A stretch of DNA of 64,000 bases from Medicago truncatula (GCF_003473485.1 NC_053044.1:22813591-22877590); one strand, 5' to 3'; shown: positions 35,801 to 48,440, counted from the stretch's first letter. Made by a program: numbers and translations. The notes: generated by a model from the sequence alone, not told the origin.

Positions 35801-36064
35801 TTTTTGCAAATGCTTTGAAATAAAATGCAAGAAAAGTAATGCAATGATTCAGAGAGTTTTCAAATGACTTGTAATGCAAGAAAGACACTTTGGATAGTTT
35901 TATGCAAGAAAATCATGATTGAACACACTTCGAGACAGAGACAGTAAAATATGCAAATGAAAAGACAGTAAAGGTTCAGAGTAAAACAACAGTAAATTGA
36001 CAGATATCAGTGTTAGAAAAGAAATTTGAACGAGTATTTTTAGGTCCAAAATCAGGGTATAACA
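32892..36064. mobile_element. Solo LTR, 3.17 kb, with perfect TSD and a paralogous empty site
   Basis: Ends TGTTATCACGATTTTGGGG and CCAAAATCAGGGTATAACA are inverted relatives starting TG and ending CA. It is flanked by ATATG (32887-32891, 36065-36069). In unit G the uninterrupted site reads gtttactagttgatatgcta (about 60322-60341). The inside has the motif gggaaggtgttaggcacccg, which I associate with large Ogre/Tat-type legume LTRs; a TATA-like cctataaaagg (about 34409); and many diverged ggactaaaatgcaat phrases. Short ORFs in it, including a glycine/arginine-rich one at 34551, are not supported as genes. Confidence 0.85.
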
Positions 36065-36123
36065 ATATGCTATCTTAAAAAAAGGACAAAAATAAGAGAA
36101 TTGATTTTCTTCTTGTTTCAGAC

Positions 36124-36357
36124 ATGGCAAAGGCTCAATCCGAGTTAGGATCCATATCTAACTTAAATTCGACGCAGGGCGGACCTATACCATGGACACG
36201 CCCTAAATCTCAATGGATTGCGGTTCAGACTCTCAATTTTGACCTTCCTGTCCAGATCCATGATGTGATGACCACCTCCAGATCAATACAAGTGTCCTTT
36301 GAGGACAACTGTCAAGGTGAAGGCCTAACAGTCATAAAGCCTACTCATTCTCGATAA
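36124..36357 (+). other. Unrecognised 77-codon ORF, duplicated at 60385
   Basis: Starts MAKAQSELGSISNLNSTQGG and contains VQTLNFDLPVQIHDVMTTSR and VSFEDNCQGEG. A splice-acceptor-like ttcttgtttcag ends 2 bp before the ATG, so this may be a gene exon fragment and not a complete gene. The second copy (60385-60617) is about 90% similar but has two in-frame stops. I recognise no family. It belongs to the duplicated 3' block of units E and G. Confidence 0.35.
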
Positions 36358-36499
36358 ATACTAACTAGACACGTCTATCGTACGATGCACGAGTAAGTTT
36401 TATCGAATATTGATAATTATTCTAGTTTTAAAAAACATTATAGAATATAATTATATTGATTTTGCTTTCAAATTAGGATATAAATTTTTTTACGCAAGA

Positions 36500-36951
36500 A
36501 TAGATGAAGAATTATGGGATATTCTTGAAGATGGTGTTGATCTTGTTTTGGATGAAGAAGGTGTAGTTGTTGATATAAAGAAACACACTGCTACTTAGAA
36601 GAAGAAGCTCTACAAGAAACATCACAAGATCGGAGGAATTCTTGTTGTTGCTCTACCTCACAAAGAATGCTTGAAGATGAGTGACAAATCTACTGCTAAA
36701 GTTATGTTTGCATCTTTGTGTTCCAACTATGAAGGTAACAAGAAAATCAAAGAATATAAAGCTACTATGCTTGTTCAGCAAAATGAAATGTTCAAGATGA
36801 AAGAGAATGAAGACATTGAGATTATGTACTAAAGGTTTCAGATTCTGAAGAAAAGGTATGTAGCTGCTGATCATCTAAAGAAGATTCTACGGAGCTTACC
36901 TGCTAAGTGGAGACCTAAGGTGGCAGCTATTGAGGAAGCTAGAGATCTAAA
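36500..36951 (+). pseudogene. Copia gag, first part
   Basis: Reads ELWDILEDGVD, then KKKLYKKHHKI, STAKVMFASLCSNYEGNKKI, MFKMKENEDIEIMY and LRSLPAKWRPKVAAIEEARD: the UBN2-type gag of plant copia elements. TAG at 36597 and TAA at 36830 interrupt it. The frame DLN then continues across the LTR insertion at 42674 as TLSLEDLITSLKCHEIGLNE. The gag protein would form the virus-like particle. Confidence 0.8.
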
Positions 36952-39473
36952 TGTCACAACCCGTTTTTTGCTAGAATTGTTTTATTTATTTATTATGTGT
37001 GTTTATATGTGCTTGTGTGTGATTAATTGTCTCTGTGTGTATTTAATTCGGGATTAGTTGATTTTAGGCCTAGAAGGGTATTTTAGTCATTTTAATTAAG
37101 AAGGTTATTTTTGGAGTTTTAGTGAGAATAGTTATTTTTACCAAGTTACTAGTGAGTTGGGGTAATTATTTAGAGATGGTAATAATTCGGCATTTTGACG
37201 GTTTAAGTGAGTAGTAACTTAGGAAAATTAGTAAGTAAGAATGTTGAGCCTATTATCACAATTAGAAAGCAAGCCCAATTAGGTGGTGACTATGTAAACA
37301 TAACTCTTGTGCGAAATTAGGTCAAGCCACTCATTATTTCAGTTCACAAAAACATGAGAGGTAGAGAGAAAGAAGATCACAAGAGGAAATAAGAGGAAGC
37401 AAGAGGGAGAGCTTGGGGTTGAAGATATAGGAGCAAAAGTGCAGTCAAAGCTAGGATTTGTGAAGCTAGATGTAAGGGGGATATATCCTTTTCATCAATT
37501 AAGTCATAATCTTCATCTTTTCAATTATGAGTTTAAGTGCTTTTGTGTTAATTGTGGCTTTTGTGATTTTTGATAATGAATTTCGTGCTCCTAATTCATG
37601 TGAATTTGCTGGTATGATAAACTTCATGAATTGATTGTGTTATGTGCTTAAACCTCAGTTGTTTTTGTTTATAAGTTGTTTTGATGATTTTTGCTTAATT
37701 GAGTGTAAATCATGAATTGATGAGTGATTATTGTTGAAACATGCTTAAATTCACTTCATAAATGTTTATGCATGTTTGTATGTTGATGGGGTTTGAATTG
37801 GTGTGGTTGTTTTTGAAGTTTGAATGAAAACTGAAAAAATTACAAGTTTTAGTGAAAAATGAACATAGTGATGATTTTGATGGGAATTGATGTTATGATT
37901 CCACGTTTGTTGTTTTAATTGCCTTTTGATGTTATAAACTAATGAACAAGTTTTAGGGACGAATTTGGGTCAAAGGGGATCAAAATCGAGGTGTTTGGGT
38001 GAAAAGGGTATGGGTTCATGAGAGGAAACCCAAAAACTGGGTGTTGTTTTCTGGTGCAGATCGCCTAGCGAGCTGAAGCTTGCCATGGTGAGTTGCTCAG
38101 AATAGACACCCATGTTTTGGGTGTTCCAAGTACTCAGGGGTCGATCCGGACGTTTCAAAATGATTCTTTTGATGTATTTAACAGTCATCAAGCATTCTAA
38201 ACCTTTGGAAACATCAAATGAATTGAATTGAACTTGGTTTTGTGAACCGAATTCAAACTTTTGAAAAATGTTCAAGAAGACGAATTTTCAGAAAATCGTT
38301 TTTCTCAAGGGAAAAGGTTGGGGTTAAGGTTGTTTACTGTAACAATGATTTTTAAAAATGACTGTGTATGGTTTACTCAAGCTTTAACTTGGTTTTGCTT
38401 TGAAAATGAAATTCTTTTGAAAAATGATAAATTTAGACTAACTTAGGTGAATTTTGGAATTAATCGGAATTGGCATATGATAAGTAAATGTATATGCTAC
38501 AACACTCATATGTGAATTGTGTATATACTTGGTTGAGGCGTTTCAATTCGGTTACTTGATTTTGGTGGAATAATAAAAAAATACTACGTTTTATAAACAT
38601 AGACGAACTTTGTTAAAATGGGGTTTCCTGAACGGATAACTTGCAATTGACTTTATGTTCATGACAATGTAAGAAGAATCAATGATGAATGAGTGTTTAA
38701 TATGGTGAATATCTTGATGTGGATAATTGTACGTCATTTAAATAAACATGAGATTGTGAAACTTTATCGTTTCTTTGAGGTGTTAAATATTGATGATGAT
38801 TGATGTTGGTGATTATAATTGATGAATTGATGATGACTTGTTGATTGTATAGATTTAAGTATTTGATAATGCAAATTTTGGTGAAAGACATAATTGGTGA
38901 TGATTATTATGTCGATATATATATGTTAGTGAGTTATGCATTGTCGAGTCCTTACTTGAAGTCAATGCATTCATAGTCACTTAAGGAAATTTTAAGAATG
39001 TAATTGGTGATGTTTATTACATAGCTTCTGCAGAATATAATTGGTGATATTTATTATGTTGGTGGATTCATTAACGGTAAAATTATCTCCGGAATCCTAA
39101 TGGTGCGACGTGCATCTAGATGAGTCTAGAACATTGCATGCATATGATTCATTGGTGAGTCGAGTCAAACTTTGATATGTGAATTGGTGTATATGTGCAT
39201 TGGTGAAATTTTGGTGATTGATCGAAAAAGGTGAATTGTATGCATTGTTTGATTTTGCTTGTATACTTTTTGGCTTAATAATCATGTGAATTTAAATTAT
39301 GTCGTTTACTTTCATCTGATTGTGCTTTAATTATGAATTGTTATCTAACCCCCAGTGGTCGTTTGGTTGACCACCTGCCTTATTCTTATGAATGAGTAGA
39401 CAGTGTGAAATTCTAGCGTACTTGTTTTAATATGTTTTGCATGATGTTTTAACGTTTGCAATGTTACGTTCAA

Positions 39474-40416
39474 TGTTCCAACATCATGCGATAAACAGAA
39501 ATAAAAACAAGAAAATAATTGACAAGAAAGTAAATAACACAGTGAGTTTGTTGACCTAGTTCAGCGACAAACACATCTACTCTAGGGCTACCAAGCCAGG
39601 AAGGAAATCCACTAGTGTAGTCCTTATTCTATAGCTCTCAGCAAACTCCTCGTTTACACTAAAGATATAGGACCTACCCGTATAGACTTCAACCTAAGAA
39701 CTCCTGAGATCCTATCTCACTATCCTAATGGTCAGTCACAGCCCCTGTGACTTATCAGACCTAAACAGACTCAAAGTAGAAGTTACCTTCAAACACAAAC
39801 AACTAACATCTTGTTTCACAACTTCAGTGTAGTACACAAGAGTATCAACCTCACACAAACAGTCCTAAAAGAATATCACAGACGATACAAGAAAGGCTCA
39901 CAAAAGGTTCTAGACTTGCATCATAAACGATACAAGAATAGAGCACATAAAGACTCAAAACCCTAAAAATCTAAACTTTTTAGTATGACGGCTTGAATTA
40001 ACAATTAGGTCTTGAAGTCTTCCTTATATACTGAAGCAACTTGGGCTAAATACTTAGTTGGGCTTCAGCACAAAGCTGATCAATTCAGCAAACCTGCAAA
40101 ACAAGAATCAGAAACAAATCTGGAAAGTCCTAAAATGTCGGAACATTTATAGAATCATTCCAAACAATAATAAATATTTCCTAAAATATAATATCTACTT
40201 TAGAAATATTCCACAGCTGATTCTTAGAAGATACGCGTTGCTTGATCAGTAAGTTAAGGAAATATTGTTTCCGAAAACAATAACGGGCGCACGTACAAAC
40301 CAGGTGAGAACTCAGGCACACTGAACCGTGCCAGGTTGTTGGAGCATCATATCCAGCATCTTCTACAACCTGAATATTTGTTTTAGCAACAATTCAACCA
40401 ATAAAAATATCCAACA
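39474..40416 (-). mobile_element. Copia LTR (minus strand) nested in the LTR at 36952
   Basis: On the minus strand a polypurine tract aaagggggagat immediately precedes TGTTGGATATTTTTATTGG, and the segment ends GCATGATGTTGGAACA. That is a typical 3' polypurine tract plus LTR of a SIRE-like copia element, 943 bp. Only this LTR and some internal sequence are present, so the element is truncated. Confidence 0.65.
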
Positions 40417-41795
40417 ATCTCCCCCTTTGGCAAATTTTTGGTTAAAACAAATTAACGCCAATACTTATAAAACAGAGGGATACAGAAGACCATTTATTCA
40501 AGAGCATGTACCCATGCCTATGAAGAAACAACAAGCACACATAATCTAAAGAGATACCTTAGATACACTTCCTCAAGTCATCACGAACACATATTCAAGA
40601 AGGAGTAGCAGGTAGAATCACTGTAGAGATAGCAAGAGTGTGCATACATAGAATACCTCACGAGACTTCAATCACATCTTCAGCTGGTAGAGGTATTACA
40701 CTTGATCAGAGACATGCAACAGCGGATCGGATAAATAGAATAGTCTCACAAGAGCAGAGGAAAAATAAATTCCTATGCTACAGAGAGGAAACATAAGTTC
40801 CCTACAACTGGATGTTTCAACATAGACCAGAGAAAAAATCCTATGCTACACTTAGGAATAATGAATTCCCATAAACATTAGAATGTTCTAGCATCCTTTA
40901 GCACAGAGAGCAGATGAGAGATTCCTATGCTACAAATAGTAAGATAACTTCCCACAAATAGGAGTACCTGCCACACATAGAGGCAAGGGAAAAATAAATA
41001 AATTTCTCATACCTACAGAGTAGGATGTTTCAACAACCTATACCACAACAGACAGGATCACCTATCACACAAAGAAGCAAGGGAAAAATAAATTTTCCAT
41101 ACTTACCGAGCACTGTCACCAACCAAAAATAGAAGTGAGGAAAAATAAATTTCCACACTTACATGTGACATGCATGGATGTCTTCAGAGTACTGTCACAA
41201 AACACATAGAGAAGCAAGGGAAAAATAAATTCTCATACTTACACATACATGAATGTTTAAACATCTGACTTGACATCCTGTCAACTAGCTTTGACTAGCG
41301 CAAGCACACATAGAAGTATCACTCCCCCTGAATATGAGAACATATCAGTGACTACTTACATGAATATTCCATTACTCCCCCATAATACATGCATAAATAT
41401 AATCTGAACAAACAGAAACTCCTATTGCATAGACAAAATAGATTCAGGATCTGGGCATAAAATCTCTTAAGGAATATTCACTAAGCTAGCAGACATCACT
41501 CCTAACCTAGCAGACCTATCAAGGTCACACAGAATAGTCATGTTCCAATAATTAGTAGCAGCAGGGAACATGTACACTTAAAGTTATGAGAAAAATAAAT
41601 TCTCAGAACCACATAGAGATGTTGTAGCACAAGTCTTCTTAGTCATGTTCCAATATTCCAGAGAACATCAGCAAAGTCCACTATTGGCGGAAGCCAATGT
41701 CCCGGGGTCAGAACATGTACACAATAAATGCTGAGAAAAATAAATTCTCAAACAAAATAGAGATGTTGCAACATCAGTAACAACATCTACACTAG
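40417..41795 (-). mobile_element. Internal 3' region of the nested copia fragment, repetitive
   Basis: Non-coding. It contains many diverged copies of gagaaaaataaattctca / ggaaaaataaatttccata phrases at 50-130 bp spacing (40740-41780) and a second cccctg / aggggga-type polypurine motif near 41330. This is the region between the last ORF and the 3' LTR of a copia element. Confidence 0.5.
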
Positions 41796-41797
41796 GG

Positions 41798-42305
41798 GTG
41801 TTCGCGGTCCGATTTGGATCGGTTTTGAGGTAAAAAATTAACCGATCCAAAATAAAAATCACGTGCGGTTCGGTTCGGTTTGGATGATTATGTTAAAAAA
41901 ATCCGAACCGATCCGATCCAAATATATGCGGTTTAATTTGGATCGATTTTTGGATATCCAAAGTGTAACATGTAATTTTTTTTTGTTAATATTAATATTA
42001 CTCATACACAATAAAATAATAGGTTTGATACAAAATATGACACAAATTTATTAAAAAAGTTAACATTACACAATGAAAATGATTGATTATATTTGAAATA
42101 GATGAAGTAGTAATAATATAGATTAAATTAATGCAATATATATGATTAAATATCAATAAGCAATATATTAGTGCTTTATATAATACTAATAAAATAATAA
42201 ATAAGTATAAAAATTTACTTTTGCGGTTGGGTTTGGTTCGGTTCGGTTTTGAAAACTCAATCCGAAATCCGATCCGATCATCGCGGCTTTTCCAAAACAA
42301 CATCC
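41798..42305. mobile_element. hAT-like MITE, right end decayed
   Basis: Starts taggggtgttcgcggtccga and has matching inner inverted repeats (cggttcggttcggtttggat on the left; gggtttggttcggttcggtt on the right, with aatccgatccgatc). TAGGGGTGTTC starts are typical of plant hAT MITEs. The complementary end (gaacacccct) is not present, so the right limit is estimated. Confidence 0.45.
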
Positions 42306-42673
42306 AAAAAATATATTAGTTGTTGGAGGCTAGCTTTGGAGCTACCTCGTCTTTTGCTTTCAGAGTCTTAGAGTGTCGGCTTTGATTAGAGGTGTCTGTC
42401 TGTTATTTTTCATTTTATGACTTGTTGAGATCTTCATCACTCAATATGTTGAGATGTCCGATTTATTTTGGTGATGTATTATGACTATGTGGCGTAGCTA
42501 CCTGGAGATTTTTATTTAGTTCTTATTGAGATGTGATGATATTACATTTCGTTGCGATGTTTTGAAAAATTATTTATGTATGTTTTGAACTCATAGAAAA
42601 AGTAGCATCTAAATCCTTTGTATGACTTGTATTATTCGCGTGATTTATCGCTCTAAGGGTTTAGGGTGTTACA

Positions 42674-43550
42674 CTAAACACACTAAGTCTTGAAGATCTT
42701 ATAACCTCTCTCAAATGTCATGAGATAGGGCTCAATGAAGAAGAACCTGTGAAGAAATCCAAATTTATAGCACTAAAGTTTAAAGGAAATTCTTCAAAAG
42801 CTCTCAAGATCAATATCCTGCTAGAGGTCCTCAAGAAGATCCGGAAGTTAATGAGATGGCTATGCTTTCCAAAAGACTTCAATATCTGGCTAAGAAAAAC
42901 AAGAGGTTCTTGAGAAGAAGCAGTGGCTACAAAGGATCAAGTTCAAGAAAAGAATATCAGAAGGGATGCTTCAACTGCAAGAAACCCGATCAATTCATTT
43001 TTGATTGTCTTGATTTGCAAAAAGAGAAATCAAATGATAAAACTACGAAAGAAAACTTCAAATCCAACTATTTCAGAAGGAAAATAAAGAAGAGTCTGAT
43101 GGCTACTTTGGAAGATCTAGACAATGAATCAGAATATGAGAAAGATAAAGCTGAAGAATAAGTTAATATGGTTATTGGATTGGTAGTTATAGCGACTTCT
43201 GATGCAGAATCTGGAACAGACTTTGAGGATGAAGATGACATATATTCTAAATTAACTAGATCTGAACGTATTGAATTTGTCAAAGAGCTTCTCGGTCATT
43301 ATCAAACTAGATCGAAAGACTTAAAATAGAAATATGTTAGTGTAATGCGACAACATTGGAAAACTCTTTCGGATATGGAGCAGTTAGAAGAAGAAAATGA
43401 GAGTTATGATTCCATTTTTCAAAATTATGAGAAGAAACTAAATATCTTCTTCAAAAACTCAATGATAAGTTTAATGAAAAACCTTTAAGTAAACAAGAAA
43501 TTGAGAAATTGTTCTTGAAGATTTTATCATGACTGGAATTGAAATGACCA
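42674..43550 (+). pseudogene. Copia gag, second part with altered zinc knuckle
   Basis: Continues TLSLEDLITSLKCHEIGLNE after the insertion; a frame at 42856-43161 has SKRLQYLAKKNKRFLRR and the knuckle CFNCKKPDQFIFDC. The usual CX2CX3GHX4C has lost both Gly and His (DQ), so it should not bind zinc normally. A glutamate-rich stretch and TAA/TAG stops follow (43159, 43327). Confidence 0.75.
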
Positions 43551-44019
43551 CATAAGGGAAACCTAATGAAGCTAATCCAAAATCTTGTTCTGATTGCATT
43601 AAGGAAGTATTGAAAGCTTATTTTGTGCAAGAAGTTGATAAAACAAAAGTTGTAATCTAGTCAAAACCTCAAGCTTCTAATTTTAAGACTATGAAAATTT
43701 CAATGTCAAAGATTCCTAAGTCTAAGTTTGTGAATAACTCTGGACCTAAGACTTCAAAGATTCAGATTCTAAAGAGAACAGAACTTAAATCTCAAGTTCT
43801 GATGAACTCTGAGTCTGGAGTCTTAAAGTCTAAGGATCAAAGGAGGATAACTAATGTTGCTACATGGGATTCAAGACCAAATGGTATTAAACCTAGAGTC
43901 TTGAATGAACATAAGCCACATAACTTCAGGTACAAGGCACAAAAGAAGACTAAACCCTTCAGAACTAACCATAAAGGACCCAAAAAGATATGGGTACCTA
44001 AGTCGTAAATTGTTTATGC

Positions 44020-44190
44020 TGCAAATATGCTTAATAGGAAAGGAAAACCAGAGATCATGGTACCTAAACAATGGATGCTCGCGACACATGACAGGGGAAA
44101 ATTTTATGTTCCTAACCCTGACCATGAAAGAGGGGGGAACTGTGGCATTTGGAGGAAACCAGATTGGAAAGATCATTGGTATGTGAACTA
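44020..44190 (+). pseudogene. Copia protease region, catalytic triad lost
   Basis: Reads SWYLNNGCSRHMTGE and GGTVAFGGNQIGKIIGM, the aspartic protease core of plant copia elements. The catalytic D-S-G of WYLDSGCSRHMTG is N-N-G here, so the protease would be inactive. The frame ends in a TGA at about 44184. Confidence 0.8.
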
Positions 44191-44288
44191 TACGTAACTC
44201 TTCTATCTCTATTAATAATGTGTAGTTTGTTGATGGACTAAGACATAACCTACTTAGCATAAGTAAATTTTGTGATAGTGGTTATGAT

Positions 44289-45065
44289 GTGATGTTTGAT
44301 AAGAACAATTGCACAATAATCAACAAAAGTGACAAATCCATAATGTTCAAAGGTAAAAGAAAGAACAATGTTTATAAAACCAATTTTTCAAATTTGGCTG
44401 ATCACAAGGTAGTTTGTCTTCTATCAGTGAGTGATAAGAAATGGTTGTGGCACAGAAGGTTAGGACATGCTAACTGGAGATTAATCTCTAAGCTTACTAA
44501 GTTACAACTGGTTGGAGGCCTATCAAACATTGACTATCACTGAGATGCACTCTTTCGTGCATGTCAGAAAGGAAAAATTGTGAAATCTTCTTTTAAATCT
44601 AAAGACATTGTTTCTACTTCTAGACCCTTAAAACTACTTCACATTGATTTGTTTGGACCAGTAAGTACTACATTAATCAATGGAAGCAAATCTGGATTAT
44701 TTATTGTTGATGATTATAGCAGATGGACTTGGATAAAATTCCATAGAACTAAAGATAATGCATATGATGTGTTTAGTAACTTCTGCACTCAAGTACAATT
44801 TGAAAAGGAAATGATAATTTTAAAAGTCAGAAGTGATCATGGTGATGAATTTGAAAATGAGCCATTTGAATCTTTTTATGAAAAACATGGAATTATCCAT
44901 GAGTTATCTTCTCCTGGAACTCCACAACAAAATGGGGTTGTAGAGAGAAAGAACATGTCTTTACAAGAAATGGCTATAACCATGATACATGAAAATAATT
45001 TGGCTAAGTACTTCTGGGCAGAAGCAGTAAACGCAGCATGTTATGTTCAAAATAGAATCGATTAG
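44289..45065 (+). pseudogene. Copia integrase (GAG-pre-integrase plus rve core)
   Basis: One frame with a single TGA at 44541-44543. It has the pre-integrase motif WLWHRRLGHANW, then the DDE core: LLHIDLFGPVS (first Asp), VRSDHGDEFEN (second Asp), and GTPQQNGVVERKN (Glu). The catalytic triad is present. It ends at TAG 45063, soon after YFWAEAVNAACYVQNRI. It would join the cDNA to host DNA; this copy is broken. Confidence 0.85.
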
Positions 45066-45089
45066 AAGTTTCTCGCAATCCTATTGGAT

Positions 45090-45415
45090 GTAAATGATTT
45101 TGAAAAAGAAACTAAAATCTGATGGAACAGTTGATAAATAAAAGGTTTGTCTTGTAGTCAGAGGTTTTGCGCAAAGAGGACATATATATTTCTTCAACAC
45201 TTATTCACTGGTCATTAGAATCACATCCATGAGGGTATTAATTTCCTTAGTTGTTATTCATAACTTGATAGTATACCAAATGCATGTGAAAACTATTTTA
45301 TTTAAATGGTGAACTAGAAGAAGAAATGTATATGGAACAACCTGAAGGTTTTGTGATGCATGGACAAGAAAACAAGGTCTGTAAGCTAGACAAATCTTTG
45401 TATGGAACAAAAAAT
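45090..45415 (+). pseudogene. Copia reverse transcriptase stub
   Basis: Only scraps remain: VVRGFAQRG (from the VARGYAQ motif), then YMEQPEGFVMHGQENKVCKL and DKSLYGTK, the standard copia RT block before KQAPRAW. The YVDD active site, the rest of RT and RNase H are missing: sequence passes directly from KSLYGTK into the envelope-like region, an internal deletion. Confidence 0.8.
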
Positions 45416-46570
45416 CAAAAGAGAGCAAGGAAAGAAACGGAACACACAAATGAATCTGCTGCTACAACCTTCATCAAGCCAAGAACGATGATTGTAAGCC
45501 AAGAACGGTTGCGACATTCAACACTACATAGAGCATCGAAATTTGATGCCTTTCTTCAATATGTTGAATGGATCGTCCTACACTAAGTTAGTAAAGGACT
45601 TCTAGGTCAAAAGCGAAGTTTACCATTAAGAGGTTGTTGTTAGGAGGAAGCTTAGAAGGTGTTTAAGAACAAGAAGCTAAAAGGGAAGACAATGGCAGAA
45701 ATGGGTCAGGAAGAATTTTCAGTACCTGAAATTAAGTCAGTTGTGATGGGAATCAGGGTCACAATCATATAATCAATTATTGCTAAGGTGATTGGTGTCA
45801 GAAGCAATGGAATGTTTATGGTAGGAACATACAAGAAAAGTGATTGGAATTTCAAAATTTACTCAATACTCCAAGAAGGAAGGGAGTCTGAGAAGGAAAG
45901 TAACATGAAGAATGAACACAGGGTTCTGCACAGGTTGGTACCGATGTGCTTCTTACCAAGGGAAGGAGAAACAAATTACATGTCTTAGGATCACAAACAC
46001 TTCATGAATTTCCTGGTCAACAAGTTTCCCATCAACCTTCCTCCATATATATTCAACTATTTATGCACTTCCATCAAAGAAGGAATTAAAGGAAAAAGAA
46101 ATGTGCCTTACATTAGATTACTCTTTGAGATATTCCATCAGGGGAAGTTGCTTCAGACGCTGTAACATGTTGGAGTAACTTCTGATGATGATTTAGGGAC
46201 TTACACAAGGAGGATATTGTCTGGAATAACCCTAGGCTACATGAAAATCATTGAGAAGAAAAATGTAGTCACTTCTGAACAAAACTTTCAAGCAAGTCTG
46301 AATCAGAGTGCACTTGTGGATGACTTCCCACCCATTTCTAGGGAAGACCCTTCATATGTGCTAGCTCACTTCATTGCTCAACATTATAAAAACGGGTATA
46401 ACAATATCATGGGATATGATCCCAGATTATCCTGACCGGCCCTGGAAAGCATCCAGGAAGAGGAAAATTTCATCAAAAGATACTCCGACTGAGCCTCGAG
46501 AGGCAGCAAAGAAGCAGAAGACTTTTAAGCCTGCAGCTTCTGATGTTCATAAAGAAGTTGCAGAGTTGGA
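45416..46570 (+). pseudogene. Envelope-like region of the copia element
   Basis: Broken frames read RASKFDAFLQYVEWIV, FLVNKFPINLPPYIFNY, CTSIKEGIKGKRNVPY, LLFEIFHQGKLL and RILSGITLGYMKIIEKK. These are motifs I associate with the 'envelope-like' ORF of SIRE/Maximus copia elements in legumes. No clear membrane segment remains. Stops at about 45987, 46162 and 46433. Confidence 0.65.
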
Positions 46571-48440
46571 TCCATCATAAGTGCTTTCTACAAGGACCAT
46601 AAGATGATCATCTTAGAAAGCTTCACTAGCTCAAACAATCAAGAAGTCCAAACAACATGTAGAGGGCTTGGTTGCCAAAGAAGTGAAGGAACAGCATATG
46701 AAGGCTATGGAGCAGGTTATCAGCTTGTCATAGGATCTGATGTTTTCTTCTGCCAGACTAGCCCAGGAAACTCTGAAGGCTCATATTCAAGTGAAGTCTG
46801 AACCTGGTGCTTTAGAAGCCGTTAGACCAGAAACTGGTGGTTCTTCTCAGAACCCGGGTACTTTTGCTCACTCCTACCTTTTCAGAGCAATACATGTATA
46901 CTCACTTGAACACATACCTTCACCCAAAAATGACCTAGCTTTAAACTAGAGATACACAAACCTCAAGAAAAACAAAACCCCTTCACCAAAACCTCAACCT
47001 TAACCTGTCCTTGTATCACAAACTGAGGAAATATTAGAGATTAGACCACTTCAAACCTGTTTACCTGAGTTAGATATAATAGATAGAGAATTACTAGAAG
47101 TTTCTTATGCTAAAAATGTTATGTATAGAGTTAAGATAGCCCGACAATCTAAACAAGCTTCTTATACACCTATACAAACCCATTCTAAGTCAAGTTTTTC
47201 GTCTGCCATAGATGTTCTTTCACAACATCTGGGTGGAGAACTACCTAAACAAATACCAACCCAAACTACTCAAACAGCTTCTGAAACAATAATTGTTTCA
47301 GAAATCCCTCAACAACCCTCACAAATAGCCTATAAGATAGCTTCAGAAGCAGTTGTATCAAAAACCCAAACAACACCAACAACCACAATAGAATCTGAAC
47401 CACCATCCAACACATCAACCAAAACAGTCTTTGATACATCATCAATATTAGAAGACAACCCAATTTTAGATGTCCCTTTAAAATTTGCCAAGCCAAAACA
47501 AAACCCAGCAGCCTTGGATGTTCCCATGCTTGAAGCATCAAAAGGTGAAACCCAACCAGATCACTCCACTCAAATAAGCTTTGCCTCTGAGGATAACTCA
47601 ATGGCTATGGAAGTACAGAACCATTCTCTGATACTCCAACACCAGTTATCACATAAATCACCTCATCTTCCATTCAACTAACTACTTCAACTATTAACCC
47701 ACCTCATACCTTAACCTCTAACCTTGTCCATCAAGGGGTGTGCAAGATTATCTTTGATAGCCTACAAGAACTTTTGGAGTCAAGGCATTAAGCTATTCAA
47801 CTATTCGATTATGCTGATAAGTGGCAAAATTTGAGGCAGCAAGTGAATAGAACTTTGGATGATCTTCAAACCATATCTATAGCTTCTCAGAACCTCTCAG
47901 AAATAGGGTTCAATAAGTTGTTAAGAGCATGGAAGAAGTTAAACTCAAGAAAGACATCTCAAGACAAATTTAAGACTCTGAATTTGTTGAAGAAAGTCCT
48001 CAAAAGGTTCTTGAGATTCTGAAATTTTGACTTCAAGCTTCTTGGCTCTCAAGATTGTGGTCAAGAGTCAAGAACCTGAGATGATACAGTTTGCAGATAA
48101 GGTGGAAGCTGATCTGCTAGAACAGATAATGACCACGGAAGCTATGAAGGCTCAGCTGTTAGAAGTGATTCAAGAGTAGAAGAGTTTGAGTGCAAGACAA
48201 GCTGTTATGGCAACTGAACAAGAAAAGAAATCTAAGCATCAGGCTGCCATGGCAATAGAACAGGAGAAGCAAGCAAAACATCAAGCTGAGATGTCAAGGA
48301 AACAGGAGGAGTTGTTGAAGCAACAAACTGCATTTGCACTTCAACAAGCTGAAATGTCAAAGGCTCAAGCAGAAATGGCAAAGAAGCAAGATGACATGAA
48401 CTCTGGCATCCAGACTTTGTTGGCAATGATGCAACAGTAG
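46570..48440 (+). pseudogene. 3' ORFs of the copia element (Ser/Thr/Pro-rich and coiled-coil)
   Basis: 47121-47681 encodes a Q/T/S/P-rich segment (186 codons). 48186-48440 encodes a repetitive coiled coil with QAxMAxEQEKQAKHQAEM-type repeats (heptad-like, 84 codons). Frames between are broken. These lie between the env-like region and the polypurine tract, the usual place for the C-terminal half of the env-like ORF. Function unknown. Confidence 0.55.

Larger units (their letters stand above)
36952..42673. mobile_element. LTR insertion splitting copia gag, with nested elements
   Basis: Ends TGTCACAACCCG and AGGGTGTTACA, flanked by CTAAA (36947-36951, 42674-42678). Removing it restores gag DLNTLSLEDL. 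Total 5722 bp, but about 2.8 kb of that (39474 to about 42305) is later nested DNA, leaving about 2.9 kb with no ORF, so a large solo LTR is the likeliest reading. A truncated inverted relative lies at 19855-20897. Confidence 0.8.

Noticed and set aside
47266..47601. Minus-strand ORF of 111 codons
   Set aside because: Antisense shadow of the Q/T/S/P-rich copia ORF at 47121-47681.
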